DNA of 20,577 nucleotides from CAYONM01 sp964405325 (lineage in GTDB: Bacteria > Planctomycetota > UBA11346): NCBI GenBank assembly GCA_964405325.1, contig CAYONM010000041.1, positions 1 through 20,577 on the forward strand. The letters run 5' to 3'. Below are positions 7,951-15,663 of this stretch, piece after piece. The number at the start of each line of letters is the position of its first letter. Position 1 is the first letter of the stretch. The position numbers were made by a program, and so were the translations under genes. The notes under the pieces were generated by a model. The model did not search any database. It was not told where the DNA came from and saw nothing but the letters and a program-made list of their open reading frames with translations.

Positions 7951-9571
7951 GCAGCAGCTCCTGGATCTCGGGTTGTAGGTGTCGATGTACGTCCCGCAGT
8001 TGGTCGAGCAGCCGTCGGCCCAACAGCAGACGTTGCAGGGCCGCCTGTTGCGGATGCCGGTAGCGATGGCAGGCGTGTTGCTCGATGGCGCCACCCAGCA
8101 GGGCTGAACGTAAGAGATAGCTGATCAGCTTGGCATGTGCTGGCGGTAGTCGTGTCGGGGCAATGGCGGCCAGGGGATCGAGCGCCAACCACGCTTCTGG
8201 TCCTGCGATCAGGGCCTGATCGCAGGCGGCCAAGCCTTGTTCCAGGATGACTGCCAACTGGGTCCATTCTGCCGGCAGCTGTTGCAGGCCGTGCTGCCAG
8301 GTGCGCAGGCGTTCCGGGTGTCGTGGCAGACGGTTGAAATCCGTGAGTTTGGGCAGGGCCTGCGCGCGCGGTAACCGAGCCGCCTGGCAGCCATCGATAT
8401 GCGCGCCGGTACGGGTCACCATATTGACGTTATAGACAAAACGCCCGTGTTGCGCTTGCAGCCAGGTGGCCATGCCGCCGATTTCCTGCCGGAAGCGATC
8501 CCACCAGACGAGGCTCGGCACCAGGCCACCGGCATTGCCTGGTACCAGGCGTTCGGCATTGCCGTCGGTGAGGTCGGTGGTGGCACGCCCGGACCGCGCT
8601 GCCAACATGCAACGGCTACTGTGTTCGGCGCCAGTCCAGTGGGTACGGTCCGCCGCCAAGGCCAGATCGTGGCCCACCAGATAGATGGGCCCGCTGCAGG
8701 CGAGCATGCAGACGGTCATGCTGAGCACGCCGGTGGACGAGCCGGTGAATAGCTGTTCCACACCGGGGCAATACCAATCATACAAGGTATCGGAACCGGG
8801 TACCAGCAGCTGGCGATCGCCGAAGGCGGCGACGGCTTCCGGTTCGATCACCGGCAACCCGGCGAACCAGGTGCTGCTGTTCGAAACACGCTCGCTCAGC
8901 AAGTGCACCGGACCCTGGTCGCGCTCGAGCGGAGTGACCAGATGCGGTGTGATGCCGGCTTCGATCAGGCCCGGATACACTGCGTCACAGGCGACCAGCA
9001 GACAGCGATCCTGCAGGGTTCGCAAGGTCTCCAGGTGCTGGACCAGACTGGGTCCGGCGGCGATGCTGATGGCCGGGGTGCCGCCCAGCTGCGCTCGCAG
9101 GTCGCTCAGGTCTGGTGCTGCCAGCAGATGACTGGCATTGGCGCTTGCATGACGGATGCCGTCGAGTCCATCATGGATATCGTTGCCGCAAGCCGCCGGA
9201 CGATCGATCAGCTGAATGCTGACCTGTTGTCGTAGCGCCTGGGCTGACGGGTGGGACAGGGGGTGGCTAGCGATGATGCTCAATCCGGCCACCGCCGGTA
9301 TGCATTTAGCTCGGCCCCAGCGACTTTGCACGAACAGTAGCACTTCGGCAGCATCGCGACAGCGTGCCACCTCGATCCCCTCGGTATTCGATGGTTCTGG
9401 TTCGTTGGCCAGCAGCAGCAGAATGGCCGGTTTGGTGCGGAGCAGGAGGTGCGCGCGGATCTGCTCCAGCACCGAACCATCGCCCAGGCCGAGGATCAGC
9501 AGTCGATTGCCCTGCCCTCGTGCCGCCCGATCCAGATCAGACGGCAGGGGGGCTGATGCGATCTGCAACAT
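7934..9571 (-). CDS. MAF / DUF115 motility-associated glycosyltransferase
   Basis: The ~545-residue product has the DUF115 (6-hydroxymethylpterin pyrophosphokinase MptE-like) core of MAF proteins. AISIAAGPSLVQHLETL (167-183) matches the family's conserved GPSL loop, followed by CLLVACDAVYPGLIEAGITPHLVTPLERD and, further on, GSSTGVLSMTVCMLACSGPIYLVGHDLAL. MAF proteins transfer pseudaminic, legionaminic or related nonulosonic acids to Ser/Thr of flagellin before export and are needed for filament assembly in several species. Here it is the first gene of the minus-strand operon. I chose ATG 9571, with GGAAGGA about ten bases upstream. ATG 9592 is possible; longer versions up to 9703 would cover the promoter region. 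The family call is confident; flagellin as the acceptor is inferred, since no flagellin gene is in the window. Confidence 0.82.
   Translation of the reverse strand: MLQIASAPLPSDLDRAARGQGNRLLILGLGDGSVLEQIRAHLLLRTKPAILLLLANEPEPSNTEGIEVARCRDAAEVLLFVQSRWGRAKCIPAVAGLSIIASHPLSHPSAQALRQQVSIQLIDRPAACGNDIHDGLDGIRHASANASHLLAAPDLSDLRAQLGGTPAISIAAGPSLVQHLETLRTLQDRCLLVACDAVYPGLIEAGITPHLVTPLERDQGPVHLLSERVSNSSTWFAGLPVIEPEAVAAFGDRQLLVPGSDTLYDWYCPGVEQLFTGSSTGVLSMTVCMLACSGPIYLVGHDLALAADRTHWTGAEHSSRCMLAARSGRATTDLTDGNAERLVPGNAGGLVPSLVWWDRFRQEIGGMATWLQAQHGRFVYNVNMVTRTGAHIDGCQAARLPRAQALPKLTDFNRLPRHPERLRTWQHGLQQLPAEWTQLAVILEQGLAACDQALIAGPEAWLALDPLAAIAPTRLPPAHAKLISYLLRSALLGGAIEQHACHRYRHPQQAALQRLLLGRRLLDQLRDVHRHLQPEIQELLHVGQC
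7958..7962 (-). promoter_or_regulatory. ribosome binding site AGGAG
   Basis: On the minus strand AGGAG lies seven bases before the ATG at 7950, inside the last codons of the MAF gene. It selects 7950 as the start of the helical-repeat protein and accounts for the 17-base overlap. Confidence 0.6.
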
Positions 9572-9617
9572 GACTGTCCGTTCCTTCCACATCGGTCTCT
9601 GCGTGAAGAGCCTGGTT

Positions 9618-9633
9618 GCATCGGATGTTCCAA
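9618..9633 (-). promoter_or_regulatory. candidate sigma-54 promoter for the MAF operon
   Basis: Read on the minus strand this is TGGAACATCCGATGCA. GG and GC are spaced as in the sigma-54 consensus TGGCAC-N5-TTGCA, with both invariant dinucleotides kept and two other mismatches. The expected transcription start would be around 9606, about 35 bases before the ATG at 9571. Many flagellar genes use sigma-54, so the match fits the context. It was found by eye, and chance occurrence is possible. Confidence 0.4.
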
Positions 9634-9697
9634 TGCCCTGAGGAGAGAGAAAGTAGCTGGTCGGACTCCTGTCGCGATCGGTTACTGAAATCCCCTT

Positions 9698-9726
9698 TGG
9701 CATTTCCCTTGTCTTTGGGGTATGCT
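9698..9726 (+). promoter_or_regulatory. candidate promoter for the ACP-SDR pair (sigma-54-like or sigma-70-like)
   Basis: TGGCATTTCCCTTGTC at 9698-9713 resembles a -24/-12 element with correct spacing, but the -12 GC is replaced by GT. The same stretch can be read as a sigma-70 promoter: TTGGCA at 9697-9702, an 18-base spacer and TATGCT at 9721-9726. Either would start transcription 30-60 bases before the carrier-protein ATG at 9782. The sequence does not decide between them. Confidence 0.35.
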
Positions 9727-9781
9727 CAAATGCCGTCCAGAACTTGCTTTCTGGATTCTTCCCAGAGCAGGATGTGATGTT

Positions 9782-10015
9782 ATGAGTCAGGATGCGGTTC
9801 AGAAATTGATGGCGCAGGTTTTGCGAATTGATGTGGGTCTGTTGCAGGAGGATAGTGCCATCGGACAGACGCCGGGATGGAACTCGCTCTCACACATGCA
9901 GTTGATCGCGGCCATTGAAGAGCGTTGGCCAATCCGGCTCTCAGGGGACGAAATAGCAGAAATGCGGGACCTGGCCTCGATCCGCTTGGTCCTGGAATGT
10001 AACGGAGTGCGATGA
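9782..10015 (+). CDS. stand-alone acyl carrier protein
   Basis: The 77-residue product has the size and helix pattern of an acyl carrier protein. The phosphopantetheine site is in GWNSLSHMQLIAAIEERW, where the serine of the usual D-S-L motif follows asparagine (N-S-L). The rest of the pattern, with W before and H-x-x-L-I after, matches carrier proteins of specialised pathways rather than the fatty-acid housekeeping AcpP. AGGA at 9769-9772 is nine bases before the ATG. The stop overlaps the start of the SDR gene. The adenylating ligase at 1323-2819 probably loads it, and the SDR may act on the loaded acyl group; both are inferences from context. A phosphopantetheinyl transferase is not in the window. 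Confidence 0.82.
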   Translation: MSQDAVQKLMAQVLRIDVGLLQEDSAIGQTPGWNSLSHMQLIAAIEERWPIRLSGDEIAEMRDLASIRLVLECNGVR

Positions 10016-10764
10016 TGCAGCTACACGGCGTGGGAGCAGTGGTGACCGGTGGGGCCGGCGTGATCGGGAGCGCGATCTGCGAGGCCTTGATGCGTGAGGG
10101 GGCTCGGGTCGCGGTCATGGATCAGGATCAGCAGCGTCTGGGGGCGCTGAAGGAACGTCTGCCGGATTGTCATATCCTGCCATGTGACTGCGGTGATGAG
10201 CATCAGGTCGAGCATGCAGTGGCCGAGGCGCGCGCTCAATGCGGGCGCTTGGGTGTGTTGGTTCTGGCCAGCGGCCCCATTCTGTCGCGGCCCTTGGTGA
10301 CACCCTTGGACCGGCAGGATCCGGTGCATCCGCTGCGCGATTGGCATACGGTGATGCATGGCCATCTGACCGCGGGCTTCCTGGTGGGGCGCGCGGTGGC
10401 CAAGTGGATGGTACACGATCGCAGTGCCGGGGTGCTGATCGGTATGGGCTCGGTGGCGGCGCGGGGCAATGCCGGGCAGAGCGCCTATGCCGCGGCCAAA
10501 GCGGGACTGCGTGCTCTGTTGTCGGTGTGGGCCAAGGAGCTGGCACCGTTGGGTATTCGCAGCGTCTGTATCGAGCCTGGCTTCATGGATACCCCCAGCA
10601 CCCGCGCTGCTTTGGACGAACATCAGCTGGATCAGTGGCGGCAGCAGGTGCCGCTGCGACGTTTGGGTGAGACTGACCATATCCTGCAGGCGATCCGCTA
10701 CGCCATCGCCAATGAATACCTGACCGATTGCGTGCTGCCGGTGGACGGCGGTCTGCGCGTGTAA
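10012..10764 (+). CDS. short-chain dehydrogenase/reductase, FabG-like
   Basis: The ~250-residue classical SDR has the NAD(P)-binding TGGAGVIG near residues 11-18, a following acidic loop (VMDQDQQ) that suggests NAD rather than NADP, a serine near 146 in MGSVAARG, and the catalytic YAAAK (Y158, K162 counting from the ATG at 10015). PVDGGLRV closes the protein as in FabG-type enzymes. Two adjacent ATGs (10012 and 10015) are possible. GGAG at 10004-10007 suits 10015 better, while 10012 gives an ATGA overlap with the carrier-protein stop. Pairing with a carrier protein suggests reduction of a 3-oxoacyl (or oxidation of a hydroxyacyl) group on the carrier; direct sugar oxidation is the alternative. 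It is the last gene before the nusA leader. Confidence 0.8.
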   Translation: MMQLHGVGAVVTGGAGVIGSAICEALMREGARVAVMDQDQQRLGALKERLPDCHILPCDCGDEHQVEHAVAEARAQCGRLGVLVLASGPILSRPLVTPLDRQDPVHPLRDWHTVMHGHLTAGFLVGRAVAKWMVHDRSAGVLIGMGSVAARGNAGQSAYAAAKAGLRALLSVWAKELAPLGIRSVCIEPGFMDTPSTRAALDEHQLDQWRQQVPLRRLGETDHILQAIRYAIANEYLTDCVLPVDGGLRV

Positions 10765-10898
10765 ACGCACTGCTTATCGCGCGTGGCCATGGCGTGTGTT
10801 GGTGCTGGTGCCTGATTGCAGTTCCGATTTCTTTGCCGTCCGACTGCCGAATAAGTCAAGAAAAAGTGGCGGCCAGACCCCTTTTGCGTCGGTGGTTG

Positions 10899-10912
10899 AC
10901 TGTTCCAACAGT
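10899..10912 (+). promoter_or_regulatory. operator-like palindrome before nusA
   Basis: ACTGTTCCAACAGT is a perfect 6-2-6 inverted repeat. It overlaps the end of TTGACT (10896-10901), which with TACCAT at 10917-10922 would make a poor promoter with a 15-base spacer. A dimeric repressor could bind here, but the regulator is unknown and the site could be chance. Confidence 0.3.
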
Positions 10913-10933
10913 GGACTACCATCTGCTCCCCTT

Positions 10934-10955
10934 CCCCAGCCTGCCCGGGCTGGGG
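10934..10955 (+). promoter_or_regulatory. GC-rich hairpin in the nusA leader
   Basis: CCCCAGCC and GGCTGGGG form a perfect 8-base stem around a 6-base loop, ending 33 bases before the nusA ATG. No T-run follows, so it is not a simple intrinsic terminator. It could be an attenuator or RNA-binding element in the leader; NusA levels are autoregulated in other bacteria, but nothing here proves that. Confidence 0.4.
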
Positions 10956-10988
10956 ACCATCGTATGGCGTGGCAAGCAAGGTTGGTGG

Positions 10989-12314
10989 ATGGATAGCAAG
11001 GAATTCTTGCGGTTGGTGGACAACATCAGCCGTGATCGCGGGCTCAGCAAAGCCCAGATCATTGACGATATCGAGCAGGCCCTGATTCAGGCAGCACGTA
11101 AGCGTTTCAATGCTCTAGGTGATTTTACCCTGACCATCGATCGCAAAACCGGCGAGATCCGGGCTTATGAGGATAATCAGCCGGTCGAAATGGAGCGGCT
11201 GGGTCGCATTGTCGCCAATGTCGCCAAACAGGTGATCATCCAACGACTGCGTGAGGACGAACGCGATGTGCTGTACGACGAGTTCATCGGTCGGGTCGGC
11301 CAGATCGTGTCCGGCACCATCCTGCGCAAGGAGCGCAATACCGTCATCGTCCAAATCGGTCGTGCTGAAGCTATCCTGCCGCGCGATGAACAGATTCCGG
11401 GTGAGATCTATCGCCCTGGCGCCACGGTCCGCGCCTATCTGCTGAAGGTCGGTAAGTCCGGCCAGCGGGTGCGTGTGGTGTTGACCCGGACCCATGTCGA
11501 TTTCGTGCGCGAATTGTTCGTATCCGAAGTGCCCGAGATCGCCGACGGCCTGATCGAGATCAAAGGCATCGTTCGCGAGCCCGGTCGCCGGACCAAGATT
11601 GCGGTTGCCGCCAACGATCATCGTATCGATCCGGTTGGTAGCTGCGTCGGCATGCGCGGTAGCCGCATCAGCAAGATATCCGATGAGCTGGGTGGTGAGA
11701 AGATCGACATCATTCCTTGGGCCGAAGACGAAGCGCAGTTCATCATCAACAGCCTCAAGCCGGCGCAGATCCTGCGCTGTTCCTACGACATCTTCCGCGA
11801 TCGCGCGCGGGTGGTCGTGACGCAGGACCAGCTGCCTTTGGCTATTGGCAAGGGCGGCCAGAACGTCCGCCTGTCGGCTCGTCTGACCCGCTACCGCATC
11901 GACGTGATGAGCGAGGAACAAACCCAGGAACGCCGGATAACCGGCTACCAAGAGCTGCAGAAGCTGATCGAGACCGATGCCCTGGAAGACTTCACCCGCG
12001 AGGTCTTGCTGGACAACCATCTCGATTGCCTGGCCATCCTGGCCGCCCAGACCGTGGAAAGCATGCTGGGTGCCATCGATGACCTGCACATGACCGAGGA
12101 GCAGGTCATCGCCTTGATTGCCAAGGCCAATGACCTGCTTGATGAAGAACAAGAAAAACAACGTGATGAATTCATCGCTATTCGTGTGACCGCGGAGCAA
12201 GAGGACGAGGAGGCCGTTGACGAGGAAGTCGTTGACGAGGCCGACGAATCCACTGCCGAGGGAGCCGAACCCAGCAGCTCCGCATCTTCCAGCGAGCCCG
12301 ACGCAGTACCATGA
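10989..12314 (+). CDS. nusA: transcription termination/antitermination factor NusA
   Basis: The 441-residue NusA binds RNA polymerase and nascent RNA and modulates pausing, termination and antitermination. The N-terminal polymerase-binding domain covers about residues 1-130 (starting MDSKEFLRLVDNISRDRGLSK). An S1 domain follows (GRVGQIVSGTILRKERNTVIVQIGRAEAILP), then two KH domains, including VGSCVGMRGSRI and LAIGKGGQNVRLSARLT with the GKGG loop near 287-290. A short helical segment and an acidic, serine-rich tail from about residue 395 follow the KH domains. The tandem C-terminal acidic repeats of E. coli NusA are absent. The start is placed at MDSKEF by homology to the family's N-terminus; no strong ribosome site is visible. 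It is followed 39-48 bases later by infB, the usual order. Confidence 0.95.
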   Translation: MDSKEFLRLVDNISRDRGLSKAQIIDDIEQALIQAARKRFNALGDFTLTIDRKTGEIRAYEDNQPVEMERLGRIVANVAKQVIIQRLREDERDVLYDEFIGRVGQIVSGTILRKERNTVIVQIGRAEAILPRDEQIPGEIYRPGATVRAYLLKVGKSGQRVRVVLTRTHVDFVRELFVSEVPEIADGLIEIKGIVREPGRRTKIAVAANDHRIDPVGSCVGMRGSRISKISDELGGEKIDIIPWAEDEAQFIINSLKPAQILRCSYDIFRDRARVVVTQDQLPLAIGKGGQNVRLSARLTRYRIDVMSEEQTQERRITGYQELQKLIETDALEDFTREVLLDNHLDCLAILAAQTVESMLGAIDDLHMTEEQVIALIAKANDLLDEEQEKQRDEFIAIRVTAEQEDEEAVDEEVVDEADESTAEGAEPSSSASSSEPDAVP

Positions 12315-12362
12315 GACTGCTTCGGTTCCACCCTCTGACCCGCCATCGGGACGATGTACCAT

Positions 12363-15300
12363 ATGAAGCTCCAAGAGCTCGCAGACGAATACAACCTCGA
12401 ACCGGAACTCCTCCGTGAAGTCGTCGAGGAAGATCTTTCCATCGGTTTGCCGAAGGGCATGGGGACAGATCTGAAGGACGACCAGGTCCAGCGCATACTG
12501 GCCTGTGACGGCTTGGAAACCGTCAACGGTGAAGAGTTCAAGCCGATCATTGCCGCCAAATTCGTGCAGCGGCATCAGCGCTCGTTGGCCGCCAAAAAAG
12601 CGGCCCAGACGCGTAAGAAGAAGGCGGCAGAAGAAGAGCGCGTCAAGCGTGAAGAGCTGGAGCGCCAGCAGGAAGCCGATCGCCTCAAGCACGAAGAGGC
12701 CCTGCGCGAGCAGGAAGAGAAGCGCCGGCAGCTCGAAGAAGAACACGAGCGCCGCAAGCGCGACGAGGAAATGGAAGCCGAAGAGCGCGAGCGCCTGCTG
12801 GAGGAGATGCGGCAGGAAGAACAGCGTCGTGCGGAAGAGAACCTGCGTCGTCGGGAAGAAGAAGCCGCTCGCATCAATGCTGAGCTGGCTGCCCTGCGCG
12901 AACAGGAAGCACGTCGGCGCGAACACGGTGGAGAAGACGAGCCGGTCGAGGTCGCGGAGGTGGCCATCGCCACCGAGCCCCTGCCGGTCGAAGCAGCGTC
13001 CATTGATGAAGCCGAGTTCGAGTCCGAGTCCGTTCCAGCGGCTGCTGCCACCGAACCAGAACCAGCTACCGAGTCGCAGCCGGTTGCGGAAGCGAAACCG
13101 GTCGAGACAGCGAAGCTGGTCGAGACAGCCGAATACGAAGCAGAGGAAGGGCTGGATGGTGCCGACGAGGCTGATCTGGTGGAGGGCCGTGGTGAGCGGC
13201 CAACCCCTGGAAAGGTCGCCAAGAGCCGAGCCGAGCCGGTTGATCCGACTTCTTCAGCCGAGCGCACTGCCAAGACTGAGGCTCGTGCCGCGGCGAACGC
13301 TGCTGCCAAGGCGGATGAAGCTGCCAAGCGGGTCAAGGGCCTGGGCAGCAAACTGGCCAATCTGGCCAAAGTGACCGCCGAGAGGAGCGACCACCGCACC
13401 AAGGATAAAGACATCAAGAGTCTGCCGTCGGCGGAAGTGTCCAAAAAGGGCAGTGCGCCTGATCAGGTGCTGTCCGATGACGAACGACGGAAATTGATTC
13501 AAGACAACGTCCGTCGCAATCTGGCGATGGCCAACCGCGTCAAGCAGGCCAAGCAAGCAGGCCGCAAGCGTGGTTTCCGCACCATCGATCGCAGCAAGAC
13601 TGGCGGTCCTCCTGGTCCTGGTGGCCCTGGTGGTCCCGGCAGCCGTGGCGGCCCCGGTCGGCAGCGGTCGGGCCCTGGTTTTGGCCCTGGTGGCCCTGGT
13701 GGCCCTGGTGGCCCTGGTGGCCCTGGTGGCCCTGGTGGTCCGGGTCGTGGTCGTGGTCGTGGCAAGACTGGTCGCTACGAGAAGTTCGATGCCAAGGAGG
13801 CCCAGGAGAAGGGCATCACTCGCCGACATCGCCGAGTGATGAGCACCGAGGAGGAAGATCTCTCCGGCATCACCGAGTTCTCCGTCACCATACCCTGTAC
13901 CTTGCGCGAGTTCTCTGAAGCTTCGGGCATCAAGGCCAATGTGGTGATCGCCAAGCTGTTCATGGCTGGCGTCGTGGCCAACGTCAACTCGGCCATGGAT
14001 CGGGACCAGATCGAGTTGATGGCGGCAGAATTTAAAAAGACCGTCACCTTCAAGGAAGCCACTGACGTCGAGGAGGAGATCGAAGGTCTGCACCAGACCG
14101 AGGATACCCTCGACGACCTGGCCCCACGGCCGCCAATTGTCACCATCCTTGGTCATGTCGACCACGGCAAGACCTCGTTATTGGATGCGATCCGGCATAC
14201 CGAGGTGACAACTGGTGAGGCTGGTGGCATTACCCAGCACATCGGTGCTTATACCGTGACTACCGATGACGGCATGGAAGTGACCTTCATCGATACCCCG
14301 GGTCACGAAGCCTTCACCGAAATGCGCGCTCGTGGCGCTCAGGCTACCGACATTGCGGTTGTGGTGGTCGCCGCCGACGACGGCGTGATGCCCCAGACCA
14401 TCGAAGCCATCAATCACGTCCGTGCAGCCGAGGTGCCGTTTATCATCGCGGTCAACAAGATCGACAAGGACGGCGCTGATCCCGACCGGGTGCTGCGCGA
14501 ATTGTCCGAGCGCGACGTTCTGACCGAGGCTTGGGGTGGTGAGATCGGTGTGGTCCGCACCAGCGCCATTACGGGCGAAGGTCTGGAAGAGCTGCTGGAG
14601 CGCGTCACCCTGGAGACCGAGGTCCTGGAACTGCAGGCCAACCACTTCTGTGAGGCCTCGGGCATTGTCCTGGAAGCCAATATGTCCGAGGGCCAGGGCA
14701 CCACCTCTACGCTCTTGGTGCTGCGCGGCAGTCTGGCCGCGGGCGACATTGTGCTGGCTGGTCCCGGCTACGGGCGTGTCCGCAACATGCGCAACTGGAA
14801 GGGTGAGGTCGTCGCCGTTGCTGGTCCGTCCACCGCGGTCGAGATCATCGGCCTGTCCGAGCTGCCTCGTGCCGGCGACAAGTTCCATGTACTCAAGGAC
14901 CTGAAGGTGGCTGGCGAGGCCGCCGAGCAGCGGCAAACCAAGATGCGTGAGCGTGAGTTGCGGGCCAAGTCCAAGACCACCACCCTGGACTCCATCTTCG
15001 ACGACATCGCTGCGCAAAAGGTCAAGGATCTACGTCTGATCGTGAAGGCCGATACCTCAGGCAGCCTGGAAGTGCTGCGCAAGACCATTGGCGAACTCGG
15101 CAACGAAGAAGTACGCGCCAACGTAATCCACTCCGGTGTGGGCTGTGTGACCACTGGCGATGTCACCTTGGCCGAGGCGTCCAATGCGATCATCATTGGC
15201 TTCCATGTCATCGCCGATTCCAAGGCGCGGCAGGCGGCCGATGAGAAGGGTATCGACATCAAGTCGTACACCGTTATCTACGAGCTGCTCGACAACCTGA

Positions 15301-15635
15301 AGGGGGCTCTGTCCGGCATGCTGGACCCGGAAACCGTGCAGGTGGTCATTGGTCACGCCGAGGTGCGTGCGGTGTTCCAGAGTTCGAAGTTCGGCACTAT
15401 TGCCGGTTTGTATATCACCGATGGCAACGTGCAGCGCGGTTGCGGCATGCGTATCACCCGCGACGGTGTCATTATCCACGATGGCAAGGTCAACACCCTG
15501 CGGCGCTTCCATGAGGATGTCCGTGAGGTTCGCGATGGCTACGAATGCGGTCTCACCGTGGATCGTTGGCGTGACATCGTGGTGGGTGACGAATTCGAAT
15601 TCTACACCAAGCAGTCGGTGGCGCGTTCCCTGTAA
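12363..15635 (+). CDS. infB: translation initiation factor IF-2
   Basis: This very long IF-2 (~1,090 residues) delivers fMet-tRNA to the 30S subunit and promotes subunit joining. It opens with an IF-2 N-terminal helical motif (MKLQELADEYNLEPELLREVV). A charged single-helix or coiled-coil region at ~75-195, an acidic Ala/Glu/Val-rich linker, a basic helix, a Gly/Pro-rich stretch and RGRGRG follow. The second conserved N-terminal domain begins around EFSVTIPCTLREFSEASGIK. The GTPase motifs are GHVDHGKT (597-604), DTPGHEAF (644-651), NKID (698-701) and SAI (734-736). Domains II-IV continue through FIIGF/IIIGFHV to RDIVVGDEFEFY. The ATG at 12363 gives the usual MKLQEL start; 12354 in the same frame is the alternative. 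The disordered N-terminus is much longer than in E. coli. Confidence 0.95.
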   Translation: MKLQELADEYNLEPELLREVVEEDLSIGLPKGMGTDLKDDQVQRILACDGLETVNGEEFKPIIAAKFVQRHQRSLAAKKAAQTRKKKAAEEERVKREELERQQEADRLKHEEALREQEEKRRQLEEEHERRKRDEEMEAEERERLLEEMRQEEQRRAEENLRRREEEAARINAELAALREQEARRREHGGEDEPVEVAEVAIATEPLPVEAASIDEAEFESESVPAAAATEPEPATESQPVAEAKPVETAKLVETAEYEAEEGLDGADEADLVEGRGERPTPGKVAKSRAEPVDPTSSAERTAKTEARAAANAAAKADEAAKRVKGLGSKLANLAKVTAERSDHRTKDKDIKSLPSAEVSKKGSAPDQVLSDDERRKLIQDNVRRNLAMANRVKQAKQAGRKRGFRTIDRSKTGGPPGPGGPGGPGSRGGPGRQRSGPGFGPGGPGGPGGPGGPGGPGGPGRGRGRGKTGRYEKFDAKEAQEKGITRRHRRVMSTEEEDLSGITEFSVTIPCTLREFSEASGIKANVVIAKLFMAGVVANVNSAMDRDQIELMAAEFKKTVTFKEATDVEEEIEGLHQTEDTLDDLAPRPPIVTILGHVDHGKTSLLDAIRHTEVTTGEAGGITQHIGAYTVTTDDGMEVTFIDTPGHEAFTEMRARGAQATDIAVVVVAADDGVMPQTIEAINHVRAAEVPFIIAVNKIDKDGADPDRVLRELSERDVLTEAWGGEIGVVRTSAITGEGLEELLERVTLETEVLELQANHFCEASGIVLEANMSEGQGTTSTLLVLRGSLAAGDIVLAGPGYGRVRNMRNWKGEVVAVAGPSTAVEIIGLSELPRAGDKFHVLKDLKVAGEAAEQRQTKMRERELRAKSKTTTLDSIFDDIAAQKVKDLRLIVKADTSGSLEVLRKTIGELGNEEVRANVIHSGVGCVTTGDVTLAEASNAIIIGFHVIADSKARQAADEKGIDIKSYTVIYELLDNLKGALSGMLDPETVQVVIGHAEVRAVFQSSKFGTIAGLYITDGNVQRGCGMRITRDGVIIHDGKVNTLRRFHEDVREVRDGYECGLTVDRWRDIVVGDEFEFYTKQSVARSL
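13683..13736 (+). repeat. 9-base tandem repeat (GGCCCTGGT x6) in infB
   Basis: There are six perfect head-to-tail copies of GGCCCTGGT, in frame, each encoding Gly-Pro-Gly. Diverged copies flank them from about 13605 to 13745. Runs of identical codons suggest recent expansion by slippage, so copy number may vary between strains. Confidence 0.9.
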
Positions 15636-15663
15636 GTCGTTCGGCGTGCTGGCGTCCCAATAT

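Larger units (their letters stand above)
10765..10988 (+). other. nusA leader / intergenic region
   Basis: These 224 bases separate the SDR from nusA, where many bacteria carry rimP. No rimP-like frame is present. The nusA frame stays open through the stretch, but its translation is low-complexity and cysteine/tryptophan/arginine-rich and has no recognisable fold, so I treat it as untranslated. The region holds a weak TTGACT (10896-10901), a perfect palindrome and a GC-rich hairpin, listed separately. Confidence 0.55.

Noticed and set aside
9572..9703. N-terminal extension of the MAF protein
   Set aside because: It would cover the divergent promoter region and lacks a ribosome site; 9571 is better supported.
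10728..10988. N-terminal extension of nusA
   Set aside because: The added 87 residues overlap the SDR end, show no conserved fold, and MDSKEF at 10989 matches the family's normal start.
11115..12926. A 603-codon open frame on the minus strand across nusA and infB
   Set aside because: It lies exactly antisense to two certain genes; the phenylalanine/leucine-rich translation is what the complement of Lys/Glu-rich coding sequence gives.
13254..14165. Minus-strand frame with a long Thr/Arg/Ala run
   Set aside because: The run is the complement of the Gly/Pro repeat in infB; no independent start signal.
14178..15017. Minus-strand frame of 279 codons
   Set aside because: Antisense to the conserved IF-2 GTPase domain, no recognisable motif.
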